Below are positions 1 through 12,443 of a stretch of 51,564 nucleotides of DNA, piece after piece. The DNA is from Rutstroemia sp. NJR-2017a BVV2 (lineage: Eukaryota > Ascomycota > Leotiomycetes > Helotiales > Rutstroemiaceae), in assembly GCA_002946415.1 (NCBI GenBank), contig NJPS01000066.1, positions 1 to 51,564 of the forward strand, in the 5' to 3' direction. The position numbers were made by a program, and so were the translations under genes. Position 1 is the first letter of the stretch. The number at the start of each line of letters is the position of its first letter. The notes beneath the pieces are model-generated. The model was given only the letters and a program-made list of their open reading frames with translations. It searched no databases and was not told the origin of the DNA.

Positions 1-2
1 TG

Positions 3-533
3 TACGTTGATGGCTCGTTTGCCAACAATAAGGACCTTAGCTCGCAAATAGGGTTCGTCATTTTTATGGCAACCGAAGAGCACACGGCCGAAGCATTCAA
101 GATGAGAGGCAACCTCGTGCATTGGAGCAGTACTAAGAGCAAACGCGTGACCAGAAGCGTCCTTGCTTCCGAGATCTACGCAATGGTCGCTGGCGTCGAT
201 ATGGCCATCGTCATGAGCCAAACGCTCGGTACGATCCTAAAGCAGCTGCACCTGCTAGCACTACCAACTGTGGTATACACCGATTCGTACAGCTTGTACG
301 ACTGCCTAGTCAAGCTTGGGACGACTAAAGAGAAGCATTTAATGATCGATATTATGGTATTACGACAATCGTACGAACGGCGAGAGCTAGCTGAAGTACG
401 ATGGATCAAAGGAGATGATAATCCAGCTGATACTATGACGAAAGCAACTCCAAACAAAGCGCTCGAGAAGGCACTAAACGACAACGAGCTTACTGTATGT
501 ATAGAAGGATGGGTAGTCCGAAAAGAGAAGTAG
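3..533 (+). CDS. Ty1/copia polyprotein, RNase H C-terminus (5' end outside window)
   Basis: The frame is open from base 3 through the TAG at 531-533, giving about 176 residues that continue a polyprotein starting left of the window. The ATG at 66 is only an internal Met. The protein is the RNase H domain that ends Ty1/copia Pol. It begins YVDGSFANN, which holds the first catalytic Asp, continues to ASEIYAM with the catalytic Glu, then YTDSYSLYD with the next Asp, and ends with the copia-typical DNPADTMTK segment. This enzyme removes the RNA strand during reverse transcription inside virus-like particles. Base composition is normal and no stops interrupt the frame, unlike the adjoining DNA, so this copy has escaped RIP or is recent. 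Whether the rest of the element is intact cannot be seen. Confidence 0.85.
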   Translation, partial: YVDGSFANNKDLSSQIGFVIFMATEEHTAEAFKMRGNLVHWSSTKSKRVTRSVLASEIYAMVAGVDMAIVMSQTLGTILKQLHLLALPTVVYTDSYSLYDCLVKLGTTKEKHLMIDIMVLRQSYERRELAEVRWIKGDDNPADTMTKATPNKALEKALNDNELTVCIEGWVVRKEK

Positions 534-1333
534 TATCGGAGGAGGAGGATTCCTTATGTTTTTCCTTATTTCCTTGAATTCACTTATTTTTAGTCAGGAC
601 AATGCCGGAGATTTTAAAGTTTAAGTTTTCGTTTCTACAGCAACACCATACAAAATCGACACTTTTAAGAATACCCTTGGAGATGGACATAAGTAACGAA
701 GGATATACGAAAAGGAAGAATGGAATTTTAAGAGTCGACACTCGATATACACTAAGTACAAGCTTAAAAAGAATATATAAAGAGCTTCTTAGTTTCATAG
801 CGACAGCGACCATTATTTCAACAATTTTGGGCGCAACTGGTTGTAGGCAAAATAGGAGGGCAGAAGGGATCAAATATGAGCTTATGGCTAAAGCCCGCTT
901 ACCTAAGCAGTATATCACGTGCGCACGTGACGTGCACAGGCCGAAAAAGAAAAAGTTGCCAATGTCGGAACATCGGTGCTTCGGCCAGGCAATGGCCGCA
1001 CGGGCTATTATGCCTCAGGCATAAAGCGTACCCCATCAAAATGGCTGCATGCATTTTAGGTCGCTGTATGCCTACCTATGCATCTGCATATGCCGAAGCT
1101 GGAGTACCGGAGAGTATTAAAAGGAGCTTCGGAGTGCACTTATTATGTACCATAAATAAGCTATTGTACGGCCAGTTAGTTGTAGAAGAATAAGACGATT
1201 TTACCCATTGACATAAGCTGGCCATTGTGCGCTCAGCCTAGTGTCCCGGGTAAACGTCGGCACAAGTTCACGTGACCTTGTTGGATCTTCCCCCTTTTGA
1301 GCATATTACTTTTATTAGAAGGTCCAACCAACA
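534..1333 (+). repeat. Copia 3' untranslated region and probable 3' LTR
   Basis: This is about 800 bases of normal-GC DNA without a convincing gene, directly downstream of the copia stop codon. A purine-rich run at 538-550 could be the polypurine tract. The block ends CCAACCAACA at 1,324-1,333, a plausible LTR terminus, exactly where AT-rich DNA starts. The exact LTR start could not be fixed. The only TGTTGG is at 1,279 and forms an imperfect inverted pair with the terminus (see findings). Overlapping short ORFs here look accidental. Confidence 0.5.
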
Positions 1334-3582
1334 AATATAAATTTATTTAAAGAAAAGATATATATATTTGTTTAGTACTTTTATAGAGATAGATAATATC
1401 TATCTAATATCTTATAATAACTACTAAGTAATTTGGAAAACACCGAACTAGATAATATCGATAGTTAAGAGTATCTATCAAAATTCAAAATTAGTAAAGA
1501 ATTTATTACCAAGAAGTTTATTAATCTATTCTGAAGATACTTTAATTATTTTATACTAAGAGAAGACCAAATTCTATACTACTTTCTTAAGAAGCTAGAT
1601 CAGTTATTTGCAGAAACGATTACAAACCTAGTATAAGCTAGTTAGAAACTCGGATATATACTAAGAAACTTGAAAAGTATATTGATAATAGTATTATAGA
1701 AACCTGGAAAACCGAATTATAAATAGATAAAAATCTAGTAGCTAATTATACTACTAAGTATTCTAAGAAAGCTAATCGAGAAGATTATAGTCTAAAAGAT
1801 TTATAATATAACTAAATAGTATAATCTACTACTAGATAAGTAGATAGAAATAAGAATATAAAAGAATATAATAATAATACTAAATCTATTTATCTTGATA
1901 ATCAAATTAGTCTAAGTAAATAAAGGATAAATAGCAATATTATTTTTATTAGATATAGCAAAAGTATTTGATATAATTATCTATTTATATCTAGTAATAG
2001 TAATTTAGAAACTTGATTTCTCTAAATAAATTAAAAAATAAATAATAAGTTTCCTAAATAATAGAATTATATAGTTCTTATTTACTAATAAGATATCAGA
2101 AAAATTCTCTTTATAAATAGAGATATTTCAAGAATTATTATTCTTATTAATATTCTTTCTACTTTATAATATAAAGTTTATTCGGATATATTTACTTTCG
2201 AAATAAGGATTATATATAAAAGGATTTATCGATAATATCTATTTAATAGTAATAAATATAAATATAAAGACTAATTACAATAAGCTTGTTAAGGTATATT
2301 GGAAGATCCTAGAATATATCTAGTACTATAGAATATACTTTATATTAGCAAAGTATAAATTTATATACTTTATAAAAATATAGAACAAATTCAATTTAGT
2401 AATTATAATCTAGTTTAGATAAAAAGTAGAATATATTCTAATATCAAGTATATAAGTATTTGATATTTGGCTTGATATCAAACTTAATTGGAAAATATAT
2501 ATAAAGATAGTTTAAGAGAAAAATACTATAGTACTAATTATATTTAATAAATTTAACTAGATAACCTAAAGCCCGATACTATACCAAATATAGATTTTAT
2601 ATATAGTATATATATATACTATACTAATATATAAAGCAGAAATATAATATAAATCTGAAAAGAAAAATATAGTTAAGTAGGAATTCGAATAAATATAAAT
2701 AATATATCTACGAAAAATCACTAAAATATATCGAACTATATCTAACTATAAAGTGGAAATAGAAGTAATAGTTCTTTTGATTAATATATATTATAATAAG
2801 AAATTTAGAAAATTCTTCAAATATCAGAAGGATATCTCTATCTAGTAGATCTATCAAGAATAATATTTATAGATTCGGAAAAGAAAAGATAATAAGAAGA
2901 TAAAATAGGAATTACTAAATATCTCGATCAAATATATTAACCAAATAAAAATACTTAAACTTGAGAAATAAATATAGAAAATATAATAAACAAAAGAAGT
3001 AGCTAAGTAGTATAATATAGTAATAAAGATTTTGATACTAAGTAAAGATAGGTTTAAACTATATAAGAAACTTAGTAAAGCAAAAAATATAATATTTATT
3101 TAGAATAGAATAAGATAGATAAGTTATATTTACTTTCTAAATATATAGAATATATTAGATTATAAATTTCTAGTTTATATATATTACTTTTCCAATATAG
3201 AAATAGTTAAATATATTTTCTTATATTATAGTACTAAGTAAATAAGAAGATAATAATAAGAAGGAATAATTATTATTAAACTATTTGATAACTTAGAATA
3301 GATTTAGTAGATAACTAAATAGTTGATCTAAAATAGATAATTCGAGTATTTTAGATTTGCTAACTAGCTATAATATAAATAATATAATTAAGGAATAACT
3401 AAGTAATATAGCTATAAAAGACAAAAGTAAAGTAAATATATAAAAATGGAAAATATAAAATAATATAATTAGTAGTTTTATCTAGAGAGGTTCTATTGAT
3501 ATAATTAATTAGATTGAGCTCTCTTATAGCTAGTACTATATATACCAACTAGCAAATTAGAAATAAATAAATAAAAAATAAT
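1333..3582 (+). mobile_element. LINE-A: 5'-truncated Tad1-like LINE, RIP-degraded
   Basis: This segment matches the RT half and 3' end of the two full-length LINE copies (about 23,600-25,841 plus; about 28,444-30,700 minus). Translated through many stops it keeps non-LTR reverse transcriptase landmarks. The catalytic FxDD box is at about 2,218-2,240, read as FIDNIY because the second Asp is now Asn. A segment at about 2,460-2,490 reads FDIWLDIKL, matching the RT/thumb motif GVWLDTKL of Tad-clade elements. The 3' end is an A-rich tail of AAATAAATAAAT type at 3,561-3,580. The 5' side lacks ORF1 and the endonuclease, as expected for target-primed 5' truncation, and starts abruptly at the copia terminus. 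No function remains. Confidence 0.75.
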
Positions 3583-4242
3583 AATAATAGTTTTATTTAT
3601 AAATAAATAGTTTTTCTATTTATCTTTATATATCGAAATATAGATTACTAAATTTAAATAATATATATTATTTCTATAATTTAACTAAGATTTCTATATT
3701 ACTATTATTATTATTTCTTTCTTTTTATAAAATAGTAACTTTATTATTTCTCTATTTTTATATATATTATATTATAGAATTAAGAATTTATTTATTACTA
3801 ATTAGTTATTTCTATATTTATCTTGATACTCTAAATAAATTTAAAGATATTTAGTAAACTTAATATTATATTTAACTAAGTATTTAGATTAAAGCTTAAG
3901 AAGAACTTACTAATTAAAACTATTTTAATTATATTTACTATATTTATTACTAATAGTTTTCTTTTATAATATATCTATTTATAATTTATAATTATAAATT
4001 CGAACTTAATTATATTATTTAAATTTAGAATAAACTATCTATTTATTTAAAGATTAAGTTGAAATCAAAACTTATTTATTAGATATCTTTTTTCTTTTTT
4101 TATATATATTTAAATAGTTCTATATTGATTTTATTAATTATATAAATAGATTTTATCAATTATATTATATTCTATTATATTATAACTTATATAGTTCTTA
4201 GTTATTATTAATTCTATAATCAGATATAACTTAATATTATAT

Positions 4243-4247
4243 CTTAT
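4243..4247. repeat. Target-site duplication CTTAT, left copy (gypsy-A)
   Basis: The five bases CTTAT directly precede the left LTR and are repeated after the right LTR (11,192-11,196). Deleting the element plus one copy restores the LINE sequence seen uninterrupted near 32,270-32,300. This shows an insertion event, not a rearrangement. Confidence 0.85.
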
Positions 4248-4797
4248 TATTACAAATACTTGTCTTCTGAGTTATATAGAAGTGATTAGAGTTTCGAGTA
4301 CTAGAGGTTGCGATAACTAATAATACTATTATAGATTTATTATTGATAACAGTTATATAGAGAATCGATTGTAATTATAATAGTAGATAAACAAATAGTA
4401 ATTATTGTTAAATACAAAGCTCTATATACTAAGGAAAACTATTTAATTATATAAACTTTCATTCTCTACTATCCTATTAATCCTATCAATTCCCACTACT
4501 AGGACTACTAGAAACTATTAGGATATTATATAATTCTAATCTAAAGTTCTACTAAAAGTACTATTAATTACTCTAGTATCTATCTATTCCTAGATATCTT
4601 ATTTCTATAATACCGTTCCTTATATAGATATACCGATAATTATAAATATCTTTTTCCTTATTTCTATATTATAGATATAGATATCTAAACTCTATTTTAT
4701 TATATAATCTCTATATAATAATTCATTCTTATCGAATAGTAGTTAGTTATCCTTTAAGTTTAAGATCCTCAAACTTTTATTTAGATATATTATAATA
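4248..4797 (-). repeat. gypsy-A 3' LTR
   Basis: This 550-bp direct repeat of 10,642-11,191 belongs to the same LTR family as 12,444-12,995, 18,853-19,404, 27,866-33,882 (split), 28,121-33,580 (split) and 44,003-44,554. It begins TATTACAAATACTTGTCTTC. It is the 3' LTR because the coding strand is minus. Confidence 0.9.
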
Positions 4798-5479
4798 CTA
4801 TCTTCTTTCTAGTTTAGTATTACTCCGATATTTACTATAATAATACAGAATACCTATTTGGGTTTCTAATAAATATCTTATTCTTTCTTTCTTTATTATA
4901 TCTAAGGAATTATCCAAATCCTTAAGAAGTTATTATTCAATTTATCTTCGGACAAAGAAGAAAGGAAAGATAATACTAATAAAGTATTTTTATTATTTTG
5001 AGAAGAATTTAGAATATTATATTCTCTCTAGAATAGATTATTATAGGAAATATACCAAAAGTATTAGTTATAATTCTTATGATATATTTGGAACTTCTAC
5101 TTCTTTTTGGGTAGTAATATAATATAAAGAAGCTTATTTGGAGACTAAGAAGAAAGAAGTTATAACGAAGATTCTTTATTTAAAGAAATAGTAACGAAAG
5201 TTGAAGAAGAAAGTTAGAAAAATATTATAATATAATCTATATACAATAGATATATTAAAGAAGTTTGAAAAAAAAGAGAAGCTAAAAAAGAAATAGACTA
5301 AATAAGCTAAATAAGTTTCTTAGATATCTAGTTCTTCTAAGGTTGATCTTTTGATTTTCGAGCTTCCTTCGATAAATGATTTTAAACTAGCTATTTAATT
5401 AAAAACCGAAGGTTCTTTAAATAGAATTTCTCTAGATTTCGTAAGTAGTTCAGATTCTTGATTGATTCTTATATATTTT

Positions 5480-8400
5480 CTAAATATAAATATCCTTTTT
5501 ATTTGATCAAGTAATAAAACTTTTCTTTAATATATTTTTGATCTAATATCTCTTCAACTTTATATTTGGTATTTAGGTTAACTAGTTCAATTTCGGTATA
5601 AGATATATTTGGTATTCTTAGTAATACTAGTTCAAGAAGTGAAATATAAAATACTAGGTATATATTTATTATTTGTAGTAATTCTAAATAGTAATTGACT
5701 AGTCCGATTACTTTACTGATCTTGAAGAATTTTAATTTCTTATAGTCCAGTTTGTTACTTGGTCTTTTCATATTGATATTTCATTTAAGGAAGTAAATCT
5801 TATCTTTCTTCTTAAGTATTGGTTCTATATTATACTTTTGGTTATAATATTATATTGTTCGTTATATAATAAACTTGATATCAAGTAATAGTTGTTTATA
5901 TAAATTCTTTAAATCTTCTATTCTTATTATATCGATATCTAAGTTTGCTATATCTAGAAGCTAGATATTATATATCTTTGGCTCGAACCCAAAGTTAGTA
6001 TATATTAGTAATATATTTGTTATTACAACTTTAGATATATTATATATAAATTATATAAATAGTAGTAGTTTTATCTAATTATTCTATCGATAATTTATAT
6101 AATAATATAAATATTATTCTATAGTTTGGTTTAATCATTCTGTTTGGCTATCTATCTATAAATAGAATACTATTGAAAACTTTTTTTTGATCTCTAGTAG
6201 TATTATAAATATCTACCAAAACTTTGATATAAAAAACTTATCTCGATCTGAAATAATTTTTTCTAGTATACTATATATACTAACTATCGTTTGTAAAAAT
6301 ATATAAACTAAGTCTTCAGTTATACTACTTTCTTTGTATAGAACTATATATCCAAACTTGATTAATCGATCTACTATAACTAAGATAGAATTATATATTA
6401 CTTTTATTATTAGATCCTTCGAAGATAATAGCTTAACTATAAAGTTCTATATAATAGACTTTTATAGCTAAGAAGATATATTCAGAATTTTGAGCTAACT
6501 ATATAAAGTATACTATAAGATTTTATTTTATATATAGATATCGTAGTTTCTAATAACTTCCTTAACTATCTTTTTTATTTGTAGAAAATATAAGTTTGTT
6601 CTAATTCTTGTAAATATCTTTATAATTCCTTGATATCTATAAACTAGTAACTTATATTGTTCCTAAGTAAACTATTTAGCTAAGGTCGAAGAGATATATA
6701 TTTTCCTATAGAAATATATAATATTATTCTTAATTGTAAATCCTTTATCTAGTTGTTTTAGTACTTATTTTATAATAAAATCGTTTTTGTAATATCTTTA
6801 TATTTGCTTTTCTAAATAGTTATTACAAAGTAATATTATTGTAGCTAACTAGACTAAATTGAATACCAATAAATCTCTGTTTTGGCAAAATATAGTATAT
6901 AATTTAGATATCTTATTCTTTAGATATTCCGGTTTTCTACTAAGTATATCGGTTCTAGTATTTTCGTTTCCTTTGATATATAATATTTTGAAATCGTATA
7001 TAGCTAATATTTCTATCTATTATATCTATTATCTATTTAGAACTTTGGTTATTATAAAGTATACTAAATTCTTATAGTCTAAGTAAATCTAGATTATATA
7101 TTTAGATCCTTTAAGATAAATTCTCTATTCTCTGAAAGTATCGATAATTATTAGAAATTCCTTATTATAAATTTCGTAGTTCAGTTTAATTAGCTAAAGC
7201 TTTCTTGAATAATATACTATCGATTATAGTTTCTTATCTTTATCTAGTTAGCTAAAAACTACTTCTAATATATAATTTAATATATCTATCTCAATAGTAA
7301 TCGATAATTCTAGATCGAAGGTAATAAGAACTAATATCTATATAAAAACTTATTTGAAAGTCTCAAATACTTTTTGTACTATACTATTTTATTTGTATTT
7401 ATAATCCTTCTTAGTTAGCTTTATAAATAGTATCGTGATTTTCGAATAATCCTTGATAAATCGTTTGTAGAAGTTTGCAAATCTCAAAAATAATTATATT
7501 TCTTTAACTATAGTAAGTTATATCTACTCTAAAACTTCTTTTACTTTTCTTAGATTTATTTCGAGTTTGTAAGTTTTAATAATATATTCTAAGAATTCAG
7601 TTCTAGCAATATAGAATTTGTACTTCGAAGGTTTAAATAAGATATTTGTATCTATTAGAATTTGTAGTATCTCTTATATAATCCTAATATATTTTTCAAA
7701 GGTCTTAGTAAAGATTAAGATATTATCCAAATATATTATATAGTAGTTATCGAGGTATTTTCTCAATAAGTTATTGATCAAATATATATATATTATAGGT
7801 ATATTGGTAAACCCGAAGAATATAACTTGGTATTTATAGTATCTATATTATATATGAAATACTGTTTTCTATTTATCTCCTTCCTTAATTTAGATTAGAT
7901 TGAATTTTATATACTAATCTAACTTGATGAAATATTTAGCTTTCCCGATTCAATCTTATAGTTTACTAGCTAATAGTAATATATATTGGTTCTTAATAAT
8001 AATAGTATTCAATTTTCGGTAGTCGATAACTAGTTTTAATTTTGTATTATAGAGTTTAAGTATAAAGAAGATTGGTATACCTATAGGTAAATAGGATTTT
8101 CTGATAAATCTTTTTACTAAATTTTCTATAATATATTCTTGAAATATTCTAAGCTTCTCTTCTAATAGTAATATAATTAGTAAAAATAGTAATTTCTTTT
8201 CTTCTTCCAATTTTATTTTATAATCCCAAAGCTAGTACTTTGATAAAGTATTTTTATAAGGTTTTTCCTTAAAGATCTCGATATATTTCTAGTACTATAT
8301 TAGTATATTTTTCAGTAAAGAATCCTAGACTAAAGTATCTGACTTCGATAAATATATTACTTTTAGTTTCTAACTAGATATTAGTTTTGTAAGATCCTAT

Positions 8401-8800
8401 ATAAACTTCGTCTTATATTTGTACTTATTATACTATATAGTTATTGCAACTTAGTTAATATATAAGTTATAGCTCTTTAACTATAGTATTCCCAAAATTA
8501 GTTGATATCCTCCTAATAAAACCAAATCTATTTTTATCTATTTAGAATACTATTCTAGCTATATCTCAAATTTTTATATTTTATATTAAACTAATTTATC
8601 CTCTTTAGCTAATTGCTTATTAGCAAGGTAGAGTCTATATAAAACTGGTTTCTCGAGAATTTGTAATTTTGCTAATACTATAGTTTTTAGTACTATAAAA
8701 TTCTCTATTGTTTCCAAATCTATTATTACTCGGAGCAAATATCTATTTATATATATTTCGTAAAGGATCTATCTCGACCTTAGAATAGCTCTAAACTCTC
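5480..8800 (-). pseudogene. gypsy-A pol relic: protease, RT, RNase H, integrase, chromodomain
   Basis: Recognisable islands survive. At 7,956-8,210 is the RT N-terminus (KSYLPIGIPIFF, then LKLVIDYRKLN, where functional elements read CVDYRGLN). At about 7,712-7,745 is the RT active site, read YLDNILIF, so the YxDD box has DD changed to DN. At about 6,360-6,450 is the integrase core with VIVDRLIKFGY. At 5,499-5,771 is the integrase tail and chromodomain start (SNKLDYKKLKFFKISKV, then YKVEEILDQKYIKEKFYYLI). Fungal chromoviruses use this chromodomain to bind methylated H3K9 chromatin. Protease lies around 8,500-8,750 but is hard to read. Stops throughout make it non-functional. Confidence 0.8.
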
Positions 8801-9199
8801 TAATTGGTCCTTTACTTATATCTTCGATAAGTTATTCCTGATTAATTCTTTTCTGATTTCGATTTACGATTTTAGGTTTACTGTTTTTTATAAAACTAAA
8901 GAACTTCTTCTAAATATCAATTATATCTTCCTAGACTATACTTAGATTTATTCCGATTCTTATTCTAAAGATTTGTTTAATAAGAATATCGATATATTTA
9001 GTAGATACTTTGTATCTGAAAACCTATAATACTATTCTTTATAATTGAATTAATTTCTATAATAATATATTTCACTAATCCTTATAACTATATTAGTAAA
9101 TAACTTTCTAAATCTCCTTATTACTTAATAGATTATATTATTGAAGTTCTTTGAATCTCTGATAGATTCAAGTTTCTCTCTATATTTTAATAAAACTAA

Positions 9200-10560
9200 T
9201 CTCAAATTCCAATTTGTAATAGCGATCTATAATTGGTTAATCTTAGATATTCTGAGAATTGTTCCAAAATCTATTATTATCTGATAAATCTATAAATTCC
9301 TTTTATCTCCAAGATCTAGTTCTATAATAACTGATTTTTTCTAGAAACTATATTTCTCTCTATTTTGGAGGTTTATCTTAAATAGTAGTTTTCTTATTAT
9401 TAGGCTTTTTTGGATATTAGTCTACTCTCTTCTTATCTACTTTGTGAATTAGATAAGAATCTTTATAATAGATAATCTATATCAGTTATATATAATCTGT
9501 TTCTTAAATAATCTGATAACTATTTATTATATTTAATTAGTATCTAGATACAGCTTAGCTACTATTTTATCCTATTATAGACTTAAGCTGTTTTTTTCTT
9601 TTCTAGTTAATTTGTTTAATCTTTATTCTTTAAGATCTCTTTCAGTAATCTTTTATTTGATATCCTAGAAATCTGTACTTAAAGCAAAGTTTTTACTTTT
9701 ATTAGTAGTTTCATTTGTTCTAGGAAAAGTTATTTTTTGAACTTATTATATCTAGTTATATAGAGTTATTATAAATCTCTTTTCTAGTATATTGTTTCTT
9801 GGAAAACCTTAATCTTTTCTTATTCTATCGATATTATTGAAGGTATTAATCTATATTACTAAAGTATATTTCTCTTTGAAATTTATAATCTCTATTATCG
9901 ATATAAATAGTTTCTTTGATTAGATTATTTATATTATCAATCGGATCTCTTCAAGATAGTTCAAGTTTGATATTTCTCTTTAGTCCTTTTATATAATAAC
10001 TAAGTAATATTACTATTTCCTAGTTGGTTTGATTTCTATATTTTCAGAATTCTGTTATATAATTGATTATAGATCTGGTTTATTATAAACTAAAAAGTTA
10101 TTGTTCTATAGTTCTTATAATATCGATATCCCCGAATACTTATTTGATCTCCTTACGAAATCTTTTATAACTTGCGAATATAACTATAATAATTACTATT
10201 ATTATAACTAGATTATAGCTATTCTCGAAATAATTAAATAGAAAAAATTTAATTTATTTAACTATTTCGTCTTTTAGATAAAAGGCAATCTAGAGATTCT
10301 TAGTATTTCGGATATCGAACTTATCAATATTGAATCTAAAATATATTTCTAGTTATAAAAGAAAGGTTTCCAATTTCCTTCTATCACTACTATACTTATC
10401 TAGTAATATAATCTTCAAGGTTTCCTGAAATCTGAACTTCTTTAGTTTATTATCGTTGTTATTGCTTTCCTCGTTATTAGTATTATTATAAGTTATAGCA
10501 ATATCACTATTATAATCTAATAGAAATATAGTTATATTTGCGATAAGTAATAGAGCTAAT
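9200..10560 (-). pseudogene. gypsy-A gag relic
   Basis: This stretch occupies the Gag position between the 5' LTR and protease. It corresponds to the gag stretch of gypsy-B at about 13,100-14,300, read here on the minus strand. It is full of stops and is assigned by position and by similarity to gypsy-B rather than by independent motifs. Confidence 0.6.
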
Positions 10561-10641
10561 AGCTAACTTATAGACCTAGCTATTATAATATTATTTGGAG
10601 CTATATCGATTCGGTATATGAAGTAATAAAGATACTCAAAG

Positions 10642-11191
10642 TATTATAAATACTTATCTTCTAAGTTATATAAAAGTAGTTAAAATCTCAAATACTAAAG
10701 ATCGCGATAACTAATAGTATTATTATAAGTTTATTGTTAATAATAGTTATACAAGGAATCGATTGTAATTGTAATAGTAGATAAATAAATAGTAATTATT
10801 ATTAAATACAAAACTCTATATACTAAAGAAAACTATCTAGTTATATAGACCTTTATTCTCTACTATTCTATTAGTCTTATTAATTCCTATTACTAGGACT
10901 ACTAGGAACTACTAGAATATTATATAATTCTAGTCTAAGGTTCTACTAAAGGTATTATTGATTACTTTAGTTTCTATCTATTCCTAGATACCTTATTTTT
11001 ATAGTATTGTTCTTTATATAGATATACCGATAATCGTAGATACCTTTTTCTCTATCTCTGTACTATAGATATAGATACCTAGACTCTACTTTATTATATA
11101 ATCTCTATATAATGGTTTATCTCTACCAAATAGTAATTAGTTATCTTCTAAGCTTAAGGTTCTTAGACTCTTATTTAGATATATTATAATA
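10642..11191 (-). repeat. gypsy-A 5' LTR
   Basis: This is the 550-bp partner of 4,248-4,797. It ends with AT-rich TATTATAATA at 11,182-11,191 and is followed by the second CTTAT TSD. The two LTRs differ at scattered C/T and G/A positions, as expected if RIP hit each copy separately. Confidence 0.9.
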
Positions 11192-11196
11192 CTTAT
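11192..11196. repeat. Target-site duplication CTTAT, right copy (gypsy-A)
   Basis: This is identical to 4,243-4,247 and is followed by LINE-D sequence that continues the block ending at 4,247. Confidence 0.85.
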
Positions 11197-12438
11197 ATCT
11201 ATATATTATATATAGTATTTTTAAATAGTAGTATATTATTCTACTTTATAATTATATTTCTATTATTTGAAATATTATAAAGTTAATATCTCTTTAATAT
11301 ATTACTTAATTAATAGAAATATATTATTCTATAATATTTTCTAATTAATTATTCTATTTACTTCCTTATTAATACTAAAGCTAAGTACTAATATTATATT
11401 TTCTTTATTCTTATTAATTCTAGTAATTACTATATATTTTATTTATAATTTAGAATTTTGCTTTTTTACTTTTTTAAAAAATTAGCTATTTATAAACTTT
11501 ATAATTATCTATCTAGATATCCTGAATATTATTATATCTATTATCTATTTTTAATTTTCGATATCTTTATTAAATATTTTTCTTAATTTTACTTTATTTT
11601 ATTACTTTGTTTTAGTTTCCTTAGTAATAAATATTAATATTATCTTTTTTTTTAAAAATATATAAATTCTTTATATTACTTTTTCATCTATTATCTAATT
11701 AATCTTCTTTATTAGAATCTTATTTAGTTTTGTAAATATAGTTTTATCTTTTATTATAAATAATATTTCATATTCTTTATATATTAATAAACTATTCTTA
11801 GTTATATTAGTCTAAATCCTTTTTAGTTTCTTATATAAAATATTTCTTTTTTCCTTCTTAAACTCTATAAATACTTCTTTTATATATTTATAGAATATTT
11901 ACTTTTTATTCTAATTTCCTTATTTTTTTATTAGTTTTTAGATTATATTCTATATTTTCTTTTTCTTTTTTATAAGTTTAAGTTTTATAAAAATCTTATT
12001 TATAATTTCTATTTCTATTTTCTTCTTCTTTTCTATATATATTTTTTCTATATTAGTTTTGTATTTATATATTTCTATTTATATTAATAAACTCAAAATT
12101 ATTATTACTTTTATAACTAATATTATATCGAGCTATAGTTTATTAACTTATAAGTTTATTAAGTTTCTAAATCTAATACTGAAATTAATTATTATTTATA
12201 ATCGATTTCGAAAATTGCGAAAATTTATAGAGAATTATTTATTAATTCGAAAGATATAACTTTATATTTATATATTTTATAATATATTCGAAAAATAATA
12301 TATTTTTTCAAAGTAGAATCTATTCAAATATAATAGAAAGTTTAATAAATATCTAACTTAATAAAGACTTTTATATTTATAATATTAATAAATATTTTGT
12401 TAATTAGAAATAGTAGATATCGATCTTTATAAATAAAG

Positions 12439-12443
12439 ATATT
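12439..12443. repeat. Target-site duplication ATATT, left copy (gypsy-B)
   Basis: ATATT directly before the left LTR is repeated at 19,405-19,409. The sequences on either side join into a continuous family C RT stretch. Confidence 0.8.

Larger units (their letters stand above)
4248..11191 (-). mobile_element. gypsy-A: near-complete RIP-degraded chromodomain Ty3/gypsy element
   Basis: This 6.9-kb element has two 550-bp LTRs and a perfect 5-bp TSD (CTTAT). Coding order on the minus strand, read right to left, is Gag, protease, RT, RNase H, integrase and chromodomain, which is the Ty3/gypsy order. Every long frame is broken by stops. The LTR termini would have been TGTTAC...AACA but now read TATTAC...AATA, a C:G to T:A change at both ends. 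Next to the 3' LTR, at 4,798-4,812, is a purine-rich tract (minus strand GAAAGAAGATAG type) that fits the PPT. The element lies inside LINE-D, so it is younger than that LINE. Confidence 0.9.
3583..12235 (-). mobile_element. LINE-D: ORF1 and start of endonuclease region, split by gypsy-A
   Basis: Two blocks, 3,583-4,247 and 11,192-12,235, together match the 5' third of the full-length minus-strand LINE at 31,630-33,339. They are collinear once gypsy-A and one copy of its TSD are removed. They carry the Gag-like ORF1 and the start of the ORF2 endonuclease. The 5' end lies near 12,235, where the sequence changes to an old family C gypsy RT, so LINE-D inserted into that element. On the left it stops at 3,583 against the tail of LINE-A; the endonuclease remainder and RT are missing. 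Short open frames such as 12,059-12,259 are chance products of AT-rich DNA. Confidence 0.7.

Noticed and set aside
602..1193. Open frames of 105-140 codons downstream of copia
   Set aside because: They overlap each other in different frames, show no recognisable motif, and lie where the copia 3' end and LTR are expected.
6859..7077. 72-codon hydrophobic plus-strand ORF
   Set aside because: It is antisense to the gypsy-A integrase/RNase H region with no independent support.
12059..12259. 66-codon plus-strand ORF
   Set aside because: It crosses the LINE-D/family C junction and is antisense to LINE ORF1; compositional artefact.
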